Positions 24,101-30,400 of a stretch of 64,000 nt of DNA are shown piece after piece. The first letter of the stretch is position 1, and each line of letters starts with the position of its first letter. The stretch is from Dendrophyllia cribrosa (Eukaryota; Cnidaria; Anthozoa; Scleractinia; Dendrophylliidae): assembly GCA_024195265.1 (NCBI GenBank), contig JAJLRJ010000010.1, positions 581,782 to 645,781 of the forward strand, given 5' to 3'. The position numbers were made by a program, and so were the translations under genes. The notes beneath the pieces were generated by a model. That model did no database searches and was not told the DNA's origin. It was given only the letters and a program-made list of their open reading frames with translations.

Positions 24101-25307
24101 ACGGAAACTATTATTAATTGCCTTAGGACGGTATGTTTTCTTACGTCCTGAAAAGAATTCTAAAAGCTGATTAAAAATTAGTGACAGAGCCCTTTAATAA
24201 ACCACTCAGTCATTATAGTTAGATTTTTTTATTATTTTTAGTGATCAAACAAATGCAGTGCTCTTGTGTTAAGTTAAATCATATAGCACCCAGAAGTCTT
24301 TATAACACCTTATTTGGCATTTAACAATTGCGATACTGTCACTCGTTTCTATCCAAAAAAGGCATTCCTTTGACACGCAACGTTAAGTATTTCATACTCC
24401 GAAACACGAGCCCGGAAGGATCAAAACAAAATCCTGTCTTCATGCTCTGAATACTGATAACCATAAAGTGCGAAAAAACTATGCATTTTCAATAATCTAA
24501 CGTTGCAAACCGACGAAGGTTTGACTGTCTGCCGAACCTCGTGTTTGATATATTGCTTCTTGTTAATGAGATAATTTTGTTGATAGGTAGAGTTGGTTGG
24601 CCAATTGACGCCTCATGGTGAAACAACCCAGTAAACCTGCTGCTGCTACAGGGTACATCGGCTGTCACATCCGGGGATTGTGGTGAGTATCTTGATTGTT
24701 TGTACGAGGCTCATTATAATTTTTATGTAGAAACTAAAATGAATTCAAATACAGTGGAAACCTGTTAATACGACAACGGACGTCGTAATATTCCCTTTTC
24801 ACGATATTTAGTTGCCAGCATCTCCCTGTCGCTTTTATATTGGACCCCCTTGATGGGAGGGGTAATATGAAAACACTACATCGTCACATTCCCCGGGCAT
24901 ATTACGATATTAAGGTTTCAGCATCTCCCGTCGCTTTTATGTTGTATCCCCCCTGGAGAGGAAGGGTGATATGGAAACACTACGTCATGACTGTTTGTAA
25001 AAGCTAGTGAGCAGTGTCTGTTTGCTGTTTATATAAATGGATGAACTTTTTAAGTTAAAAATACACATCAAGTATGTTCATTTACATTTTCTTTGTTTTC
25101 CTTCAAGGTTTAAATTCCAGTAAACGTGCAGTCTCGCTCAAAGTAGTAATAATCGTTGTCCCGGTAACCATGTTGGTCTTCCTGTGCCTTGGTGTCGCCA
25201 TGTATTGTTATAGACGTCGTCGACAGCGACTGGGTTTCACAATCGGGTGCAACGAGGTACCCATGCAACGGCTCACCGAGGACGACAAGACTGATGCCGG
25301 TCAATGA
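425..25307 (+). CDS. attractin/MEGF8-like multidomain membrane protein (gene 1, 5' end off window)
   Basis: Exons placed by eye, with GT/AG boundaries and continuous phase: 425-511, 1549-1662, 3029-3169, 8468-8661, 10199-10307, 10616-10715, 11125-11347, 12128-12308, 14103-14260, 14977-15061, 15817-15881, 16537-16665, 16974-17095, 18175-18235, 20267-20434, 20702-20893, 21797-21868, 22526-22591, 23267-23631, 24587-24682, 25108-25307. The domain order is CUB, EGF, kelch, PSI, laminin-EGF, membrane-proximal domain, TM and tail. This order is typical of attractin and MEGF8, large cell-surface proteins linked to E3-ligase control of receptors. About 975 codons lie in the window; the signal peptide and the start of CUB lie upstream. 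Exon 24587-24682 carries an apparent 1-base deletion. Family membership rests on architecture; ATRN versus MEGF8 orthology is not resolved. Confidence 0.85.
1092..1157. repeat. 14-bp C-rich minisatellite
   Basis: The unit CCCATCCCCTCCCT is repeated about four to five times. A related C-rich block sits at 1250-1295. Open frames across it on either strand are repeat artefacts. Confidence 0.8.
1856..1985. repeat. minisatellite with unit around AATGATGTCCCAGTACTAAT
   Basis: Four to five imperfect units of about 27-36 bp, each with GATGTCCCAGTA(C/T)TAAT. It is within a gene 1 intron and has no coding value. Confidence 0.75.
2063..2086. repeat. 24-base poly-G tract
   Basis: An uninterrupted run of 24 G on the + strand. 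Other G/C runs of 10 or more lie at about 10854-10867, 10877-10893, 13628-13641, 16028-16042, 16063-16073, 18665-18681, 26849-26864, 27918-27931, 43470-43480 and 52506-52523. Confidence 0.9.
2264..2871. mobile_element. 608-bp terminal-inverted-repeat element with 6-bp flanking duplication
   Basis: The left end reads CAAGGCCTCTGATATTACGC and the right end is the reverse complement of CAGGGCCTCTGATATTACGC. CATTTA flanks both sides (2258-2263 and 2872-2877). Near the ends ATCGCATAAT is repeated at least eight times. The middle (about 2540-2740) is unrelated. CAGGG-like ends suggest a hAT-type derivative, but hAT normally makes 8-bp duplications, so the superfamily is left open. Confidence 0.75.
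3216..3658. mobile_element. MITE with GGGGTAC...GGATTTAAAGT ends
   Basis: The left end has GGGGTACTCCGGATTTAAAG and GGGGATGTGCAAA. The right end is the reverse complement of GTACTTCGGATTTAAAGTGA and AGGGATGTGCAAA. The interior is rich in ACCCAAAAAA phrases in both halves. Gene 1 intron, non-coding. Confidence 0.65.
4001..5654. mobile_element. 1.65-kb terminal-inverted-repeat element
   Basis: The left end GTGACCCTCCACAGGATTCC is mirrored at the right by the reverse complement of GTGACCCTCCACAGGATTTC, with CATGTACTAAG also matched. Inside are ACCGTG-based short repeats (4200-4285, 5360-5520) and a direct repeat of about 130 bp (4810-4935 and 5038-5165) starting GTCTGAGCCAAATCAACATC. The frame at 5315-5572 gives a YRVKKTKL repeat peptide that follows from the DNA repeat. 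No transposase was seen. Confidence 0.75.
6411..7212 (+). mobile_element. non-LTR retrotransposon (LINE) 3' end, split by a MITE
   Basis: The frame 6411-6535 encodes VVPRCRLSTGQRAFYFRGP and REWNGLADNIKNTKEIDSFK, matching the conserved C-terminal segment after the reverse transcriptase in many animal LINEs (RLSTGxRxFxxRGPxxWNxLP). After the inserted MITE it resumes in frame as LKRSLFNNMFHI and a TGA. A 3' tail follows, ending in (GTAT)n at 7194-7210. It is strongly 5' truncated, as is usual for LINE copies. Confidence 0.75.
6536..7025. mobile_element. 490-bp MITE inserted at TTAA in the LINE
   Basis: The ends AGTGCCCATAACGTTT and the reverse complement of GGTGCCCATAACGTTT are flanked by TTAA at 6532-6535 and 7026-7029. 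Removing one TTAA and the element restores the LINE reading frame. Inside is a 23-bp minisatellite (about 6735-6810, unit AGTTCCTTTGTTTGAAGTCAC). TTAA duplications are made by piggyBac and Kolobok families. Confidence 0.8.
7484..7730 (-). pseudogene. coding fragment of unknown protein
   Basis: The minus-strand frame reads a protein-like segment with LPKFITQQIQKHLEGCGKKD and then YFFTENYIHDVYVGHDLP, ending in a Ser/Lys-rich stretch and a stop. It faintly recalls the start of SWIM-finger proteins common in cnidarian transposon-like genes, but no zinc cluster is present here. It is isolated inside a gene 1 intron. Confidence 0.3.
7976..8130. mobile_element. palindromic MITE
   Basis: The arms CCAGTTGTTCAAAAGGTGGA and the reverse complement CCACCTTTTGAACAACCAGG pair over about 55 bp, including GATAGCGCTATCCACCGGAT. 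The loop is short (about 40 bp). Non-coding. Confidence 0.8.
8468..8661 (+). CDS. gene 1 EGF-like exon
   Basis: The acceptor follows TTTAATTGTACAG and the donor is GGTAAGC. The frame encodes a Cys-rich stretch with two EGF-like units: CSAKCSFHG, then CVCDTGWTGSFC, then CIADCVNGYC and CVCDSGFF. The second unit lacks its sixth Cys within the exon; the next exon in phase starts with a kelch repeat. It fits the EGF positions between CUB and kelch in attractins. It leaves phase 1, which joins the acceptor at 10199 in frame. Confidence 0.8.
8662..10198. other. gene 1 intron, mostly featureless
   Basis: Apart from the Cys-rich frame at 9529-9748, nothing is recognised. The DNA is AT-rich with short direct repeats (for example the GCACATG phrases near 8850-8915). 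Confidence 0.6.
9529..9748 (+). other. Cys-rich open frame in an intron of gene 1 (possible alternative or relic exon)
   Basis: An acceptor-like CATGTAG precedes 9529. One frame reads a protein-like Cys-rich sequence (motifs TCSQCPVDGPLGC, CLQTGSSCNVTSDGAFW) to a TGA at 9746-9748. A donor-like GTCAGT follows 9704. The Cys-rich frame needs phase 2, so it can follow a CUB exon but not the EGF exon. The frame that fits the EGF exon (phase 1 in, 0 out, onto an acceptor before 10210) has no Cys and looks non-coding. It may be a terminal exon of a short isoform, a dead exon or chance. Confidence 0.3.
10199..15881 (+). CDS. gene 1 kelch-repeat exons (seven exons)
   Basis: Exons 10199-10307, 10616-10715, 11125-11347, 12128-12308, 14103-14260, 14977-15061 and 15817-15881 are all in phase. 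Each blade shows the kelch pattern of a RxxHxA or YGHS start followed by a hydrophobic run and GG: ASHAAALLGDNMWVFGG, RHYGHSMVSYH-SSLYIFGG, SGHTATLVNSKMIVLFG, SYGHSAAYDSVRRLIYIHGG, RFLHSAVFLGDVMLVFGG, RYGHTALLVN-RTMYVFGG. That makes about six blades, as in the attractin beta-propeller, an extracellular protein-binding fold. Two acceptors are possible for the first exon (10199 or 10210); only 10199 fits the EGF exon directly. Confidence 0.85.
11374..11765 (-). repeat. minisatellite of the MITE core, reverse orientation (about four units)
   Basis: Units contain CACAGACTCAAAAGTTAGAA and GGTTTCATTTAAATTGTCAC, the reverse complement of the core seen at 12802-13152 and inside the TTAA MITEs at 14401 and 19838. 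The spacing is about 100 bp and units are diverged. A single diverged unit also lies near 10440-10540. Confidence 0.7.
12802..13152 (+). repeat. four tandem units (about 88 bp) of the MITE core
   Basis: Each unit reads AACTTTTGAGTCTGTGGATG, then GTGTGACCATTCAAATGAAA and CTCTTCAGCAGTACTTTTG with small changes. Long open frames on both strands here (up to 129 codons) are repeat artefacts. The same core is a single copy inside the 206-bp MITE at 19838-20043. Confidence 0.85.
14401..14609. mobile_element. TTAA-type MITE, family 2 copy A
   Basis: It starts CCCTTTCACTCCCAGGGTCA and ends with the reverse complement of a CCTTTACCTCCCAAGAGT end, followed by TTAA. The body holds the AACTTTTGAGTCTGTGG core. 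The left flank is TATA, a likely mutated TTAA. Confidence 0.75.
15533..15757. mobile_element. near-perfect palindromic MITE
   Basis: The ends AGGGGGTGTTTACATGACAC and GTGTCATGTAAACACCCCCT pair. The arms continue through GGGGCGAGTTCACTC and TTATGGCTCTACATTTGTTT to a small CCATGTAT loop. The whole 225 bp folds on itself; matching open frames on both strands follow from this symmetry. Confidence 0.85.
15902..16168. mobile_element. MITE with AGAGGGGGG...GCTGGTGCAAA ends
   Basis: The left end AGAGGGGGGTGGGCTGGTGC is mirrored by the right end GCACCAGCCCTCCCCCCTCT. The interior has two poly-G runs and a repeated GGGTCAGCAAAAATGTGCTT. Gene 1 intron. Confidence 0.75.
16537..20893 (+). CDS. gene 1 PSI (plexin-semaphorin-integrin) domain exons
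   Basis: Exons 16537-16665, 16974-17095, 18175-18235, 20267-20434 and 20702-20893 carry repeated Cys patterns of PSI domains. Examples are CQMQLYNSSGCVWSDPTSAC, SCRRCTSSLQGCSWCNGVC, CGDCITSHHCMWCESQQQC and CDDCHTLPECGWCDDG. The C-x2-C-x6/8-CxWC core is the PSI signature, small knots that space the propeller from the membrane. The small exon 18175-18235 is a linker. Exon 20702-20893 is followed by degenerate copies of its own end (see 20853-21066). Confidence 0.85.
17096..18174. other. gene 1 intron with a diverged Penelope-end relic
   Basis: 17617-17835 carries both a forward and an inverted version of the Penelope terminal motif (GAAACTGTGGT, then AGATTCAAA, and TTTGAATCTCTTTACGGTGG). The rest shows no recognisable element. 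Confidence 0.6.
17617..17835. mobile_element. Penelope-type terminal repeat relic (inverted pair)
   Basis: Phrases GAAACTGTGGTACTG, GTTTTATCAACTG, AGATTCAAA and, inverted, TTTGAATCTCTTTACGGTGG match the ends of the Penelope copies at 37838-41195, at lower identity. No RT coding is left. Confidence 0.6.
18330..18712. mobile_element. hAT-like MITE with CAGGGG(T/C)(G/A)GATCCAGG ends
   Basis: The left end is CAGGGGTGGATCCAGG; the right end is the reverse complement of CAGGGGCAGATCCAGG. C-rich and G-rich runs lie just inside both ends. No matching 8-bp duplication was found. Confidence 0.55.
18713..19440. other. gene 1 intron, open frame without recognisable product
   Basis: A 135-codon + frame (18857-19264) crosses the region. 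It has no known motif, sits between splice sites of gene 1 and contains GCGATTT/CAACTTTTGT phrases that look like repeat DNA. I do not call it a gene. Confidence 0.4.
19450..19560 (+). repeat. tRNA-derived SINE-like unit
   Basis: A tRNA-like B box (GGTTCAATCC) at about 19538-19547 lies downstream of an A-box-like TGGTGGTACTGTGGTAG. A T-rich stretch follows. It is not a foldable modern tRNA; a SINE relic is more likely. Confidence 0.35.
19616..20069. mobile_element. MITE with ATTCACACCAACG ends, interrupted by a second MITE
   Basis: The left end CCCATTCACACCAACGGTTA continues as AACATGTTTAAATGTTG. The right end is its reverse complement once the 206-bp insert at 19838-20043 and one TTAA are removed. 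Confidence 0.8.
19838..20043. mobile_element. TTAA-type MITE, family 2 copy B (nested)
   Basis: The ends CCCTTTCACTCCCAGAGT and ACTCTTGGGAGTGAAAGGG are inverted repeats, flanked by TTAA at 19834-19837 and 20044-20047. It has inserted into the right terminal repeat of another MITE. CCCT ends and TTAA fit a piggyBac-type non-autonomous element. It contains one copy of the core that forms minisatellites elsewhere. Confidence 0.85.
20853..21066 (+). repeat. tandem copies of a PSI exon 3' end plus its splice donor
   Basis: The exon end (CCAGTGTCCAGGA ... GATGGTACTTTATAGAGTGTCCAG followed by GTACAG) is repeated with changes at about 20944-20985 and 21019-21066. A GTACAAA donor-like site follows the last copy. 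Intervening text (GATATATGTGCCATATGAT-like) repeats too, so the unit of about 80-90 bp spans exon end and intron start. The later copies carry indels and have no evident acceptor. Confidence 0.6.
21172..21330. repeat. CGACCACCTCTCCTAAG minisatellite
   Basis: About nine units of 17-20 bp (GCGACCACCTCTCCTAA) with small changes, followed by a diverged tail to 21430. Gene 1 intron. Confidence 0.8.
21797..22591 (+). CDS. gene 1 laminin-type EGF exons (21797-21868, 22526-22591)
   Basis: Two phase-1 exons encode CWCNGHSKCINKGICEKCEH and then HCQFCAVGYSGDAKNGGTC. The C-x-CNGH...C...C..C...T.G..C..C..GY.GDA..GG.C pattern is a laminin-type EGF domain as found just before the membrane-proximal part of attractins. 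The intron between them holds two nested palindromic MITEs. Confidence 0.85.
21913..22465. mobile_element. TIR element with a palindromic MITE inside
   Basis: The outer ends are GTTTTCAATTGAGTGTCGAA and its inverse TTCGACACTCAATTGAAAAC. The inner palindrome 22040-22222 starts GGTGCGTTCCTTTGGGATGA and ends with the reverse complement, GATC-rich throughout. An internal direct repeat (TTTGCTTCGAGTTCTGATTG twice, about 22276 and 22349) is also present. Confidence 0.8.
22592..23266. other. gene 1 intron, no recognised element
   Basis: A + frame at 22810-23097 and the opposing frame cross a CpG-richer patch, with CGAAGATT-type repeats near 23020-23060. There is no motif and no splice fit. Confidence 0.5.
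23267..23631 (+). CDS. gene 1 membrane-proximal module, first exon
   Basis: A 365-bp exon, phase 1 in and 0 out. It encodes a Cys-containing start (EQCPKSQANFLPNIPPSEKH), a beta-rich middle (KLTLIVELNFKC, ATVSLKE, DWSITFEDGEKAKLPV) and an end with SLFVHVGLKKLSGDNLNYT. The same module occurs at 59305-59675 (gene 3), 45590-46026 (gene 2, divergent) and as a broken piece at 42835-42907. The position matches the non-EGF ectodomain segment of attractins just before the membrane. I do not know a domain name for it. Confidence 0.8.
23820..23990. mobile_element. small inverted-repeat element
   Basis: GTCGCAGTTCTTAGAAG at the left and CTTCTAAGAGCTGCGAC at the right are inverted. The centre (GGGTCTATTGTTGTGTTGTT) recurs in diverged form near 25600-25690 and 27210-27300. 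Confidence 0.55.
24587..24682 (+). CDS. gene 1 module second exon, with 1-base deletion
   Basis: The exon begins after TTGTTGATAG and ends before GTGAGT. Homologues in gene 2 (44007-44103, 97 bp) and gene 3 (61125-61218, 94 bp) are 1 mod 3, as the phase 0 to 1 joins require; this one is 96 bp. The frame opens as VELVGQLTPHGETTQ and meets TAA at 24632-24634. One base later the expected PVNLLLLQGTSAVTSGDC appears. The simplest reading is one base lost near 24628-24632, giving a protein that ends before the TM helix. A sequencing or assembly error is the main alternative. Confidence 0.7.
25108..25307 (+). CDS. gene 1 transmembrane and cytoplasmic-tail exon
   Basis: The last exon follows CTTCAAG. 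A hydrophobic helix (VVIIVVPVTMLVFLCLGVAM) is followed by a stop-transfer CYRRRRQR and a tail of about 30 residues containing VPMQRLTEDD, ending at TGA 25305-25307. Gene 2 ends with the same plan (CYRNSGR ... VAMQRLTNEI). The tail shows no MASRPFA motif, which is known from vertebrate attractin and MEGF8 tails. The preceding frameshifted exon puts this exon out of frame unless it is corrected. Confidence 0.8.
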
Positions 25308-26100
25308 GCCCATGAACCCTAAAGCTCAGAACCAAGGAGCTCGCCGGGGGTGTGAAATATTAGGTGCTCCTGTGAGGGGTGGCCTAAGGAGAGACCCTTC
25401 AATTATTCACCCACCCTACTACCCTAACACACGAGAGTCTTGTGTCGATGGAATTAGCCTTATTCACGATAGCCGCCATGTTGGTTTTTATATTATTATG
25501 CAAATTTACCACGTGATTTCTGAGGGGGCAAGCAACTCAAACTCGGAGTAGTAGTGCACCTCTTCGGAACCTCCAATTTTATTGTACCTGGATGAGGTAC
25601 ACCTCTATTGTTTTTAGTTCTAGGGTCCATTGTTTTGTTGCTTGTTCTATTGTTTTCTTAGCCAATCCGGTGAGGCGTTCCGAAAGTTGCACTTTCGGGA
25701 GATTTCAAACCAGTTAATTATGCTGATATTTTATCCACTCTCTCCAACGCCGTCACCTTAGGTAAGGCAACTGACCATAACACATCGCGGGCTCAAAGTT
25801 AACAAAAGATCGAGTGAAAATTTGCGCCACTGCTACTTCTAGCTTCCATTTGCTGTAGTGCCTGTCTTGCATTCAGTTTTGTTTTGAAACCAGCAACACG
25901 TATGTACGCATCGGGTGCCTTTTATTTGTACAGTACGATTAATGTCGAGAAGGACTGTAAACTTCTTTTCACCAGTTATGAGTTACGACTCATTAAAATA
26001 TATTTAAAACATTTTGACAAATTTTTAGGTCTAGCGCTAATTACCTGTACGTACTTATTTAAACGTTTTTTCTTTCATCGTTTTCAATAAAGTTCTAACT

Positions 26101-26530
26101 TCCAACGAAACTGTGGCCTTGCGTCGGTGGGGGAGATAAACACGAAAATTGAGTTTTATCAATTGATTTGATAAGAAAAATTGACCATCGTAAAGACATT
26201 CAAAAGCTGACGTTCAAACTCTGGTCCAGGAGGGAGTGGGCGACTCTTTTGTTTACCAATTATTTGTCGCGACCGACTCATCGCTACCAGTGTGACGTCA
26301 CAACAACGGGAAAGGACCACCCTTGGCTTGCTCAGTTTAGAGTGGGGACGCCATGACGTCACACTGGAAGTGATGACTCGACCAATGTTTTGCCTAGAGA
26401 CGCCCCCTCCCTCCTGCGCATCCTAGAGACGCCCCCTCCCTCTTGCGCTGGTCCTTCGTCAAAGCGAATCAAGGAATTGTTGGTCGTGTGTAGTTTGTAT
26501 ACGCCATTGGTGGAAACATGGTAACATAAA
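26101..26530. mobile_element. Penelope terminal-repeat relic, unit 2 copy
   Basis: CCAACGAAACTGTGGCC, the GGTGGGGGAGATAAACACGA block, ACATTCAAAAGCTGACGTTC and GTCCTTCGTCAAAGCGAATC match the ends of the full Penelope copies and the relic at 51247-51680. The hammerhead-like core is destroyed by a G/C-rich interruption. It was present before the unit 2/unit 3 duplication, since both units share it. Confidence 0.7.
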
Positions 26531-27339
26531 AAAACTCAAGATGACTTAAGTAAGCTCGGAAAGAAACGACAAGATAAAAATGACCATACGTCATGAGTGT
26601 GTGGACAAAGGTGGATTAAACGCCCGACCGGTTATCTATTGCCGACCGGGTATCTATTGCCGGCCGGGTATCTATTGTCGACCGGGTATTGGAGGGAGTG
26701 GGTTCGATACTTCGATTCCTATCGGGGACTCGGGTCGTTTGAAATCGAACGCAAATAGAAAACGTGGTATCACGTACGTGTACTGTGACCTGTCCAAAAC
26801 GTTACGTGAATCTGACCGAAATAGCTCTCCATTTTCCCACGGGGGAGGGGGGGGGGGGGGGGGGTTCCATTATGACACGTTCAGGAAAGAAAAAACTTGT
26901 TGAAGTGAAGTGTTAACTTCATTAAATAACTTACTTCCCATTTCTCGTTTTCACGTTTAAATAGTCTGCCCTTTTCTCTCTTTTTTTTGTAAGGATTCTG
27001 TTCTCAATTCTTATTAATCTGCCGAAAGAAAAGGGAGGGGTCCGGAACCCCTGCAGCCCACCCCTGGGTACCCCCTGCAGCCCACGCCTGGGTACCCCCT
27101 GGGTACCCCCTGCTAATAGTTGAGTGCCCCACTTCTCTCAGTTTTCTTTGTTTTAACAATGGATAATGCTCACTATCATTGATCTAAGAATTCACTGCAG
27201 AGTCCCTGCAAGTCTTCAAGGGTCCATTATTGTGTTGTTTGTTCCATCGTTTTCTCAGCAAATCAGAGAAGACCTTGTAAGAGCTGCGTACCGCCCTGTT
27301 CTCCACAGTCTCGATGGCCCCACGCAGTGGGGGTGGCTT

Positions 27340-27545
27340 GCCGTGAGCTTTTTGCTTTTGACGTGAGCCTTTTGCTTTTGCCGTGAGCCTTTTGCTTTTG
27401 CCGTGAGCCTTTTGCTTTTGCCGTGAGCTTTTTGCTTTTGCCGTGAGGATTTGGTTTTGCCGTGAGGTTTTGGTTTTGCCGTGAGCCTTTTGGTTTTTGC
27501 CGTGAGCTTTTTGGTTTTGCCGTGAGCTTTTTGGTTTTGCCGTGC
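27340..27545. repeat. 20-bp minisatellite
   Basis: About ten units of TTTTGCTTTTGCCGTGAGCC and variants. Two long minus-strand frames here (repeated KAHGK-type peptides) are artefacts. Absent at the matching place in unit 3. Confidence 0.9.
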
Positions 27546-27907
27546 ACTTGCGGGCCACCGTAGCCAACGGCCACATTCTGAAATCCCAACATGTATAATC
27601 CTTTATAATTTTACCCCGTTAATACGGCCGTTCGGACCAAATACGCATTAATTATTGACCAAACAAAACAAATACTGTGCAGTACTCGAGAAACAATACT
27701 GTATTTATTCACAACGCCTGCAACTTGTCATGTCATTAACTTTTGTCGTTAACGTAATCAAACAGCAATTTACTTTCCTGTCATGAAAAAGAAACGTAGT
27801 AGACCAGTCATGAAATTTGACCCTATCCCCTTAATACGGCCCGTTGATGGGGTTCCACTGTAATAAAGGTAAAATGGTCAGCGGTTGATCACTCTGTGAA
27901 AAATAAC

Positions 27908-27915
27908 GTCTTGTC
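27908..27915. repeat. 8-bp target-site duplication, left
   Basis: GTCTTGTC; the identical copy is at 41475-41482, and a single copy is at the empty site 52747-52754. Confidence 0.9.
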
Positions 27916-28000
27916 CAGGGGGGGGGGGGGGAGGTGAACTTCGTAATCTTTCCTGCAGGGATCGCGCGGCCTATGATCATGGCCATCGTGACGTCACGAG
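27916..28000. repeat. left terminal inverted repeat of the 13.56-kb element
   Basis: CAG then a G run, GGAGGTGAACT, and after a short gap CCTATGATCATGGCCATCGT and GACGTCACGA. The right end (41400-41474) is the inverse with about 10-20 bp of differences in the middle. Confidence 0.85.
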
Positions 28001-28016
28001 CAATCTCGCCCGGGAA

Positions 28017-30400
28017 ATTTAAGTGGCAGTCCCGCTAAAAGCGGTCCGCTCGATTTCGCGACCAAAAATAGTTTCCCTTTATTTTTTGCTGGTGAAAAGG
28101 CTTTGGTACACGCGTATGAAATACACAATTCTTTTTTTCAAATTCTTTATTTTCGCCCTGCTACAAGCAAAAAAACGAATTCAGGCCGTCTCGGCCTTTT
28201 CGACGGTGATCGGAAGACTAAAATTGATGTTTTTGAGAGGCGCTCTACGTAGAAACAAACGCAGTTGAAGAAATTTTGTTTAGGTCATGTTTCTAAGCTA
28301 AACTTGAGTAGTTCACAGGCAAAGTGTAAAAAATTTCAATAAAATGTTAAACAAGCTGAGGCAACTTAAAGACAACCCACTCTGAAGCCTATATTCAGAT
28401 ACTGAAAATGGCGCAAGAACGAGGGAAAATTTCTCAAACGTTGCGGCCTAAATTTGGTTTTAAAACCACGTCACAGTAAATTTCTTACCTTATTTTATCG
28501 AGTTATAAGCTCAAACGTGTGGGTATCTCCCGGGATCGCAAGCGAGAAGAGATTATAATCAGCTATTGACAGTGTGTTAACATAATTATCGGTCGTGCCA
28601 AAGGTCATTTGCATTACTCTTCGGATCTTCCAAACTGTTTCTATTGAGGCTTGAATTCAATTGTAGTTCTCCAAGATAAATGTCGACAGCTTCTTTAATA
28701 CCTCTGCGTCAGAATTAGATCGAGAACAGATGTAAAAGTTGCAATAAGATGAATAATCTTCATGGCGGCGACACGGTCCAGGCTCGACAAAACAAACAAC
28801 GAGGTATTTCAGCATGTTTCGGAAAAATCTTCATTAAAATCAGTACTTGATCCAAATTCTCTGCTCCAGTAACGAGTATTAAAGGTTTTCCATGTCCCTA
28901 CAATAAAAAGAAAGTCAAAGTTTATTCTGATCCACGATATTCACCCCTGGCGGAAACTTTAACTTGACCGTGGCATGCAAATATCGTATAATTTGAAAAA
29001 ATTAACGACAACCAGAAGTTTCACTGCGATACGTGAAATACTCACCGGTGAGAGGTTGAAATATATGAATAACTTGAGTTTAAAATTCGTTTTTAAGGGC
29101 TACTCGCCAAGCGACAGCAAAAAGGTTTTTTGCTTTAAAATGTGTAGATCCGTTACAAGGTCTTCGAGAACTTGGCTTGTGTCATAACTTGTCACACAAT
29201 GTTATCAAGGTCGCGTGACAAAGGTAGTTGGCCACTTGAATGCGCGATGTAACGGATCTACACATTTTCAAGCTAAGAAAACTTTCTGCGGTCGCTTGGC
29301 GAGAAGCCCTTATAAACGAATCTGAAACTCAAGTTATTCATATATTTCAACCTCTCATCGGTGAGTAGTTCATGTATCGCAGTGAAATTTCTGGTTGTCG
29401 TTGATTTTTTTTTAAAACAGTATTTGCATGCCATGGTCAAGTTTAGTTTCTACCACGGGTGAATTTCAACAGTATAAAATCGTGGATAAGAATAAACTGT
29501 GACTTCCTTTTTATTGTAGGGACGTGGAAAACCTTTAATACTCGTTACTGGAGCAGAGAATTTGGATCAAGCACTAATTTTGATGAAGATTTCTCCGTAA
29601 ACATGCTAAAAGCTTCGTTGTTTGCTTTGTCGATCGAGCCTTGTGTCGCCGCCATGAAGATTATTCAACTTATTGCAACTTTTACATCTGTTCTCGATCT
29701 AATTCTGAGTCAGAAGTATTGAAGAAGCTGTCGACATTTATCTTGGAGAACTACAATCGAATTCAAGCCTCAAAAGAAACATTTTGGAAGATCCGAAGAG
29801 TAATGCAAATGACCTTTGGCACGACCGATAATTATGTTAACACACTGTCAATGGCTGATTATAATCTCTTCTCGCTTGCGAACCCGGGAGATACCCACAT
29901 GTTTGAGCTTATAACTCGAGAAAATAAGGTAAGAACTCTACTGTGACGTGGTTTTAAAACCAAATTTAGGCCGCAACGTTTGAGAAATTTTCCCTCGTTC
30001 TTGCCCCATTTTCAGTGTCTGAATGTAGGCTTCAGAGTGGGTTGTCTTTAAGTTGCCTTAGCTTGCTTAACATTTTATTGAAATTTTTTACACTTTGCCT
30101 GTGAACTACTCAAGTTTAGCTTAGAAACATGACCTAAACAAAATTTCTTCAACTGCATTTGTTTCTACGTAGAGCGCCTCTCAAAAACCATCAATTTTAG
30201 TCTTCCGATCAACGTCGAAAAGGCCGAGGGCGCCTGAATTAGTTTTTTGCTTGTAGCAGGGCGAAAATAAAGAATTTGAAAAAAAGAATTGTGTATTTCA
30301 TACATGTGTACCAAAGCCATTTCACCGGCAAAAAATAAAGGGAAACTATTTTTGGTCGCGAAATCGAACGGACCGCTTTTAGCGGGACTGCCACTTAAAT
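28017..30400. repeat. 2.4-kb imperfect palindrome inside the 13.56-kb element
   Basis: The left arm 28017-29156 and right arm 29249-30400 are inverted copies of about 1.15 kb, differing by scattered point changes and small indels. The 92-bp centre is not paired. The outer ends read ATTTAAGTGGCAGTCCCGCT and its inverse. Each arm contains an exon-like block (right arm 29520-29928 with TTGTAG acceptor and GGTAAGA donor). In the right arm the frame ending FELITRENK is open from 29587; in the left arm the same frame has TGA/TAA stops. Neither arm gives a full uninterrupted protein. Confidence 0.85.
29587..29928 (+). CDS. exon-like open frame in the right palindrome arm
   Basis: The frame contains CRRHEDYSTYCNFYIC, SEVLKKLSTFILENYN and KIRRVMQMTFGTTDNYVN, and ends FELITRENK at a GTAAGA donor in phase 0. 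The next exon of the unknown gene (30383) also starts in phase 0, so the two may belong to one transcript. The upstream acceptor at 29519 enters out of frame, so the 5' part is damaged or differently spliced. The inverted copy in the left arm is broken by stops. No known family. Confidence 0.4.

Larger units (their letters stand above)
25308..27907. other. gene 1 3' flank and duplicated upstream region of unit 2
   Basis: No exon was found. AATAAA occurs at 26086-26091, also present at about 51207 in unit 3, so it may be the shared 3' end of the upstream gene. From about 25985 to 27907 the DNA matches 51075-52746 with indels. It contains a Penelope-end relic (26101-26530), an 18-bp minisatellite based on CCGGGTATCTATTGCCGG (about 26630-26690), a G tract (26849-26864) and the 20-bp array at 27340-27545. 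This is the promoter-side region of gene 2, now cut off from it by the 13.56-kb insertion. Confidence 0.6.

Noticed and set aside
24587..25307. Calling gene 1 a pseudogene
   Set aside because: Only one lesion is visible, every other exon is open and in phase, and an error or a secreted form is as likely.
27340..27545. CRISPR-like regular array
   Set aside because: Units are directly adjacent with no unique spacers, and the genome is eukaryotic; it is a minisatellite.
27184..27592. Long minus-strand frames with repeated KAHGK-like peptide
   Set aside because: They come from the 20-bp minisatellite; the reading frame follows the repeat, with no start context or homology.
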